Source: Halobacillus massiliensis
GTDB taxonomy: Bacteria; Bacillota; Bacilli; Bacillales; Halobacillaceae
NCBI RefSeq assembly: GCF_900166625.1
Contig: NZ_LT800499.1
Coordinates: 2,769,361 to 2,833,360, forward strand
Reading direction: 5' to 3'
Length of the DNA: 64,000 nt
The notes beneath the pieces are model-generated. The model saw nothing but the letters and a program-made list of their open reading frames with translations, did not search any database and had not been told where the DNA came from. Below are positions 61,523 through 64,000 of the stretch, piece after piece. The translations under genes were made by a program, and so were the position numbers. Positions within the stretch are counted from its first letter, which is position 1, and each line of letters opens with the position of its first letter.

Positions 61523-62592
61523 ATATAAGGCCCCTTTGTCATCTTAAGTGAGATACCATTACCTCCGCGATGAACATTGATCATCTCAGTAACAATGCTA
61601 CAGGAAATTTCTTCCGGAGTTTTTGCCCCAATATCAAGCCCTATAGGACTATAAAAATTAATCAGTTCTTGTTGTGAAATGCCTTTGGCATTGGATATTC
61701 CTTCGAGTAGCTGGTAGGTACGTTTCCTTGGACCCAAGATCCCGATATAACCTGTTTTTGCTCTCAACAGCTCATTCAATATTTGCTGGTCTTGTTCAAA
61801 ATGGTGGGTCATTATGACGATGAACGAGTACTCGTTCAATGTTATTTCAGGAAAGGTCCCTCTTTCGTTCAAGAATAGGTCATCCGCATCAGGAAAATGT
61901 GCGTCACTAACAAACGCTGGACGATGATCAATGACAGAAACTCGCCAATTCAATCGTTTCACTCCATCAACAAGCGGCACAGCGTCAGGTCCTGCCCCAA
62001 ACACAATGACATGAGGAGGAGGGGTAACGAAATCGAAAAAGACCTCTAACTCCTCACCCTTATAAAGACCTGTTTCATTATGCTTTAAACGTTTACTGTA
62101 CTCATCCCTAATTCGCTCATCATTTATCTCATTAAGGCTTTCGTCTTCCTCAATGATTATTCGTTTTTTCTTAGTTGATACAGAATATTCTGAGGAAATA
62201 ATGGTAAGCAGGCATATTGAATTATTTAACGCTCGAGATAAACCCTCTTCCATTTCGATAGATGAAGAGCACATAGGGTAAAACGGTTCTAGATATAATT
62301 CAATCGAACCGTTACAGCCAATCCCTAATCCCCATAAATCATCTCCTCCATCTCTGAAATCATAAAATACTTTCTTAGATTTTCCAGTCTCCATAACGTG
62401 TTTGGCGTATTCACCTAGGTCTCCTTCCACACAACCTCCGCTTACAAGTCCAGTTACAATACCATCTTCACTAATAAAACATTTTGCTCCAGCTTTTTGA
62501 TAAGTAGATCCTTCAGTTCGAATGATAGTACCCAAAACCCCTATCTTCATTAGGGAACGACATCGTTTCATTTCTTTATAAATCGGAAGCAT
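61480..62592 (-). CDS. XdhC/CoxI family Mo-cofactor maturation protein
   Basis: A 370-residue protein that in relatives binds the molybdenum cofactor, promotes its sulfuration and hands it to the apo-enzyme. N-terminal XdhC_CoxI block IRTEGSTYQKAGAKCFISEDG and GLVSGGCVEGDL near 50, then HVIVFGAGPDAVPLV (NAD-like Rossmann motif) near 195, DHRPAFVSDAHFPDA, and GYIGILGPRKRTYQLL near 290. Overlaps MocA, so the two maturation genes are translated together. Confidence 0.9.
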   Translation of the reverse strand: MLPIYKEMKRCRSLMKIGVLGTIIRTEGSTYQKAGAKCFISEDGIVTGLVSGGCVEGDLGEYAKHVMETGKSKKVFYDFRDGGDDLWGLGIGCNGSIELYLEPFYPMCSSSIEMEEGLSRALNNSICLLTIISSEYSVSTKKKRIIIEEDESLNEINDERIRDEYSKRLKHNETGLYKGEELEVFFDFVTPPPHVIVFGAGPDAVPLVDGVKRLNWRVSVIDHRPAFVSDAHFPDADDLFLNERGTFPEITLNEYSFIVIMTHHFEQDQQILNELLRAKTGYIGILGPRKRTYQLLEGISNAKGISQQELINFYSPIGLDIGAKTPEEISCSIVTEMINVHRGGNGISLKMTKGPYIWEQKREEEASLTT

Positions 62593-62605
62593 ATGCTATC
62601 TCCCT

Positions 62606-63382
62606 TCAAGCTTTAATAGTTCGTGATTCATTTTTCCAATAGAATTGATCACGGTATTCACTAGGTGTGACCCCCACATGCTTTTTAAATGTTGTGGCAA
62701 AATATCCTGCAGTCGTAAATCCCGTATTATTAGCAATAACTTCTATTGGAAGGGATGACAGCCGGAGCGTTGTCTTTGCTTTTTGCATTCTGACAAAAGC
62801 TAGATATTCGACAAAACTTTTCCCCGTCTCATCTTTAAACATCCTACTAAAATAAGAGGGACTCAAATATACCTGATTGGAAACATTTTTTAATGTAAGT
62901 GATTCGCTATAACGCTCCTGAATAATATGAATAGCACTCTCAATAGGTTTACTTAAATCAGATACAATCCCACCTTTCCCTCTGTTCATGAAATTGTTTA
63001 TCTGCTTACTCAGCTCGGGAGTCAATACCCGTTCAAAGGTTTCGACTAAATTATCTTTAGAAAGCGTTTTCAGTAAATAAGCGGAAAATCCTGCATTGAT
63101 AGCATCCTGTACGAGACTAAACATTTTTAAGTGAGTCACTACAACCACCGGTAAATCTGGATACATTTCCAAAGCAGTTCGTCCCAATTTAATACCATCC
63201 ATGTCCGGCAAAGATAAATCAACAACCATACAACTAGGCTTATTTTGTTTTAATAGAAACAAAGCGCGATCAGCCGTACTTGATTCATAGACAGAAAGAA
63301 AGTTATACTTACTGGCTTGAATAATCTGACAGAACTCTTGCCGACTCTGTTTATCATTATCCACAAGCAACACTTCAGCCAA
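62606..63382 (-). CDS. Response regulator with REC and AraC-type DNA-binding domains
   Basis: A 258-residue YesN-like regulator. REC domain with phosphoacceptor Asp in VVDLSLPDMDG (near 55), Thr in VVVVTHLKMF and Lys in LLKTLSKD; the acidic pocket is DND rather than the usual DD pair near residue 8. C-terminal HTH_18: LSPSYFSRMFKDETGKSF and YFATTFKKHVGVTPSEYR. Starts at TTG 63382 behind AGGAGG. It opens the operon 13 bases before xdhC-like. No histidine kinase is in the window, so it may be orphaned, respond to another kinase or lie next to one outside. Confidence 0.9.
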   Translation of the reverse strand: MAEVLLVDNDKQSRQEFCQIIQASKYNFLSVYESSTADRALFLLKQNKPSCMVVDLSLPDMDGIKLGRTALEMYPDLPVVVVTHLKMFSLVQDAINAGFSAYLLKTLSKDNLVETFERVLTPELSKQINNFMNRGKGGIVSDLSKPIESAIHIIQERYSESLTLKNVSNQVYLSPSYFSRMFKDETGKSFVEYLAFVRMQKAKTTLRLSSLPIEVIANNTGFTTAGYFATTFKKHVGVTPSEYRDQFYWKNESRTIKA

Positions 63383-63430
63383 ATTGAGTTCCTCCTCACT
63401 TAAAAAGTCTAACGAAGATTTTCTAGCTGT

Positions 63431-63535
63431 TGTTTTAAAATTTTGTAATTAACTTTTTATATTTTTGTCTTATTAGAATTTTCTGATTATAAACTAGCAT
63501 ATAAGAGATCTTTATGACTCTGTTTTAAAATTTTG
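63431..63535. repeat. Two 15-bp direct repeats upstream of regulator gene
   Basis: TGTTTTAAAATTTTG occurs at 63431-63445 and again at 63521-63535, 90 bases apart, 50-150 bases upstream of the operon's first start codon. The spacing and identity would suit a binding site for the REC-AraC protein, but AT-rich sequence makes chance matches possible. Confidence 0.35.
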
Positions 63536-63756
63536 CTTTTACCTGTTTAATATATTTCTCTAAATGAAACCCCTGACCTTTTAATATTTCATAAAAATTA
63601 AATCGGTATAAGAGGGAGTAGGGAGAAGAACAATATTTACGCTTACTAGACGCGATTGTAAGTGAACTCAAGCTGTGCTTAGAGTTTTTAGGCCTTACCT
63701 CAATATATTTGCGTCATAAAAACCCTTTAGTTAGTACGAGCACTAAGGGAGATAAC

Positions 63757-63795
63757 TAAAAAAAATAGGAAATCCCCAAGTTGGGATTTCCTATT
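63757..63795 (-). terminator. Terminator of a minus-strand transcript entering from the right
   Basis: AATAGGAAATCCC (63764-63776) pairs perfectly with GGGATTTCCTATT (63783-63795); the minus strand runs into T7. The gene it ends lies mostly or wholly beyond 64000. Confidence 0.75.
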
Positions 63796-64000
63796 CTACA
63801 CTTCTAATCAGGTATTGGCCTATTGGTAATTGTTCCTTGATGAAAATACAACTGCCAACTTCACTTCTAGCGTTTCCAACTAGAACTCCGAAGCGTATTG
63901 CGATTTTTAGTATTGTTATGGATAAAATAAGTGGTTAACACGACATCAGGTCCGTCATCTTCAATGGGAATCCATGTGGTGTTACATTAAAATGTCTTAC

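Larger units (their letters stand above)
63383..64000. other. Upstream region of catabolic operon
   Basis: About 620 AT-rich bases. Holds two identical 15-base direct repeats, a terminator at 63757-63795 for a minus-strand transcript coming from beyond the window, and no gene I can support. Short minus-strand frames after 63800 are broken by stops. Confidence 0.5.

Noticed and set aside
63800-64000. C-terminus of a gene entering from the right.
   Set aside because: Minus-strand frames are broken by stops; only the terminator at 63757-63795 hints at a transcript from outside.

Overview
The window looks like the chromosome of an endospore-forming Bacillaceae bacterium, probably a halotolerant relative of Bacillus. 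The evidence is G+C near 40%, strong AGGAGG ribosome sites with frequent TTG/GTG starts, and many sporulation families: a GerA-type receptor, CotF-like YraD/YraF proteins, Spo0E, DUF3231, a KatX-like catalase and DacF-like DD-peptidase. The genus cannot be fixed from sequence alone.

Layout. 0-5.5 kb: hisC (its 3' end lies outside the window), a YusW-like lipoprotein, a 32-aa membrane peptide, a small probable spore protein, a divergent stand-alone prs paralogue and a secreted pyroglutamyl-peptidase-like protein. 5.5-8.3 kb: cadC-cadA metal export with two CadC-type operators. 8.3-18.9 kb: catalase, GrpB, an MFS transporter overlapping an AraC regulator tail to tail, DinB, an ABC-2 exporter, YitT, an SDR and a DD-carboxypeptidase. 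18.9-19.9 kb: an intergenic block of tandem and palindromic repeats. 19.9-22.9 kb: csoR-copA-copZ copper export with a CsoR box in the promoter. 23-30 kb: small or hypothetical genes, a GNAT protein, an amidohydrolase-Na+/solute symporter pair behind a terminator-bearing leader, and a decayed 3' half of tRNA-Val. 29.7-33.4 kb: a formate dehydrogenase operon (NuoG-like alpha subunit, DUF1641, a cysteine-less HMA-fold protein). 34.8-37.2 kb: the yraG-yraF-adhB-yraE-yraD spore cluster. 37-52 kb: an MRJP-family protein, a complete ger receptor operon, DUF3231, an SDR with a Met/Gln-rich N-terminus behind a sigma-K-like promoter, Spo0E, a PAS-LytTR regulator, a LexA-controlled WYL/YolD pair, an ecfT pseudogene, CDF and YetF membrane proteins and a kinase-like protein. 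This stretch is bounded on both sides by related direct-repeat segments that include a benE fragment.

52.9-63.4 kb is the most interesting region. It is one ten-gene minus-strand operon: a REC-AraC regulator, XdhC, a MocA-type cytidylyltransferase, the large subunit of a molybdenum hydroxylase, a CoxG-like protein, its FAD and 2Fe-2S subunits, an acyl-CoA ligase, an enoyl-CoA hydratase-family protein and a BenE permease. Most junctions overlap by 1-4 bases. The gene set matches the logic of the 2-furoate pathway (HmfABCDE: CoA activation, Mo-dependent ring hydroxylation, crotonase-family hydrolysis to 2-oxoglutarate). I therefore propose a furoate or related heteroaromatic acid catabolic operon with its own importer, cofactor maturation genes and regulator. 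The substrate is inferred, not shown.
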